Notes under the pieces: generated by a model | What the model was told of the DNA's origin: nothing | The model's input: only the letters and a program-made list of their open reading frames with translations | Databases searched by the model: none | Assembly: GCA_008931825.1 (NCBI GenBank) | Contig: QXVZ01001629.1 | Coordinates: 1-33,648 of the forward strand | Reading direction: 5' to 3' | From: Phallusia fumigata | Lineage: Eukaryota; Chordata; Ascidiacea; Phlebobranchia; Ascidiidae | DNA: 33,648 nt | Translations under genes and position numbers: made by a program | In this document: positions 27,701 through 30,700 of the stretch, piece by piece | Layout of the letters: each line of letters begins with the position of its first letter | How positions within the stretch are numbered: the stretch's first letter is position 1

Positions 27701-30700
27701 GACATCTTTACTAAGTCAAGAAAAAGTGTAGAATTTCTACGAACACTTTTTTCACAAACAAATAGTACACAATCTTTTTACGAACAAACAGGATTTCTTG
27801 CTGCGAAATCTTTGCTTATTCAAGAAAAATGGTAGAATTTTATCAAAAACTTTAGTATGAACAAAAGGCACAAAGCGTATCCTAAATTTTTAACCTTAAC
27901 ATCGAGTCAGATCCAAACATTGAAACTCGACATGTAATTGACTCGACAACTCCGCGCAACTCACCCTTGCACTCTGTTCCATCAAACTCGTATGAGTGCA
28001 AACACTCGCACTCGAATCCGCCGTCGTTATTCACGCATTTCGAGTTGTTCCGGCATGTGAACGTTAAGCACTCGTCAACATCTGAAACAACGAAAACATT
28101 CAAGTTTAAATATCACATTAGACGATGTTTCGGTGCCCGTTGATTTTTTACATACCATTGCAGAGAAATCCGTCGCCGACATATCCGCTTCCGCATTCAC
28201 ACGTGTAACTTCCCACGGTGTTGTCGCACCGCGCCCACTTGTGGCAGGAATGCAGGTTGTCACTGCATTCATCAATGTCTAAACAAACACGAAAGAAAAT
28301 ATTAATGCATCAACAAAACAAAAGCTTTATACAAACTTTTAACCACGACCATTCAGGCAACACACCGTTGTTTATACAAGCCTGTTTGTAACTCAGAAAC
28401 CAAAAAAATGAGTTTTATGTATTTTACCGTAAATGTTTACAACAAGGTTCCCTGCATAAACCACTTGCTATTGTCAAACCATTTTGGTTTCTTGTAGAAA
28501 GATTGGAAAAAAGTAGGTTTACCTGCACACGAGTCCGTGGGATCGCCGGTGAAGCCCTGGCTACAAGAGCAAGTGAATGCCCCGGCTGTGTTTGTACAAT
28601 CAGCGTTCTTGGTGCAGTTATGCGTGTCGTGAACGCATTCGTCAATGTCTACAAAAAAACAACAGCAAAATTATACACAGAAGTGTTAAGTCTAAGTACA
28701 TAGACTACATATTTCTTTGCGGATAATCAAAATTTGATTGGTACATTGTTTACCACGTGACACTCACCTACGCACGTGACTCCGTTTCCCGCGTAACCTT
28801 CCTTGCACGTGCACTCGTAGCTTCCCGCCAAATTGGCGCACGTGGCCGAAGAGGTGCAGCTTTTTGGCTCAGCACACTCGTCAACGTCTGATACAACAGA
28901 TCAATTAAATTTTACAAAATTTTCAAGGGTTTCGATGAAATTTGGAGTTATTTGCCATAAAGACCTACACACACATTTTTTACTGCAGAAGGCGTATATC
29001 TTTTATCTGTTTGACGAAATATAATCAACCGGTCTAGACCGCGGGCCGCACCTTCATATTACAAACAGTTTAGCTTTGGTTTATTGCATAAAAATATCAA
29101 CTAAATAAGTTAGTTTTTGTTTAACCAACAAAAATCAACTAGTATAAGTTAGCTTTTGTTTATTGCATAGTCAAAAAATCTGCACCTCTCCCAGTCAGCA
29201 TAATTTCTAGCCACGTGATTACTAGCAGGTTTGCAATTGGCCGAAGCGATCCTAATTGCGAGTTATACTATGGAAGCACGTAGTTGCTATGTACGAACCT
29301 GTACAAGTTTTAACACCATCCCCTGTGTACCCAGGTTTACATCTGCATTCGAAGGAGCCAGGTAGGTTAAGACACTCGGCATTATCGTGGCAATTGTGTT
29401 GTCCACTCTTGCAGTTATCAACGTCTGAACAAAAAACATGATGTTTGATCAACGAAAAATCCATTCAAATATTAAATGATTGGGAATAAGGTACTTTCGA
29501 AAAAACTATTTTTTCTTCAGAAACGGGTATTTAGTTTTGAATACAAGCTCAAGAATTTTAAAAAACTGGGTTTTATACCACTAGAGTGCATACGACGGTT
29601 TGCAAAATAAAATTTTTATGCTTGGTTTCATAGCAAAACTAATTTTTTCTCCAATAACGGGCATTTAGTTACGGACAAGAGAATAAATGTATGACAATTT
29701 CAAAAACATTGTTCGCAATATAAAACGTTCATATTTGGTTTCATAGCAAAAAAATTTAATGTTAGTTAAAGTTAATGTTTTTAGGGGCTTTTTAAAAATA
29801 TATCGGTAACAAGAAGCGAAAGTTAAGTGAGGAACCAGAACAGAACACATTTCCATCCCCGGTAAATCCAACATCACAAACGCACGAGTAACTTCCAACC
29901 AGATCCAGGCACTTTGCGTTGCTCGCGCAAATCGTCTTGTTCTCGCATTCATTCACGTCTGTAAGCAAAGTCGAGATTCTTAAAATACTGCTCTTGAAAT
30001 TGGACATTCAAGTTGAGCATTGGAACAAACACACTAGTACATCAGGTCATGAAACAAGTCATTACTCAAAACTGTTTGAAATTAAAAATGTGTAAAATGT
30101 ATCGGTTTTTTAATCACTAACTTTCGATAGTTTAGTTGGATTAAATACAATAGCATTTTGAGGTCATTTTTTGAAACAGTTATTAAAAAACTGCAAGTCA
30201 ATTGAAAATGTTTTTTACTGAAATCTATTACCTAACGCATATTTGCATTACATAATGTAGGGAAAGTACGTACTCATGCAAGACATTTTTCCGTGGCCCA
30301 TGTATCCATCCTGACATTCACATGCGAAACTTCCTTCTGTGTTGGTGCAAAGTGCGTTGTCAGCACAAGGCATGTCCAAACTGCATTCATCCAAGTCTGC
30401 AAGTAGGATGCAACAAATAGGCAACAAATTTTTTACTAGTGGATTAGTGAAAGTCGAAACAGTAATATTTGTAACAGACTTTGAAAGGGTAATATTTTCG
30501 TGTTGTTGGAGGTAAACAATTGTGGTACTCCTGAGCTTACAAAAGTGTAATAAACCAACGTATACTTTTAATTTGGGAAATCGCCATAGAACAGTTTGGC
30601 GGACAAAGACAAAGGATTACGATGGTTATAAGTAATATGTTGCGATACTTGACAGAAGCTATTTACCAAAAAAAATATTGGATTGAAGAAAGTGATCGAT

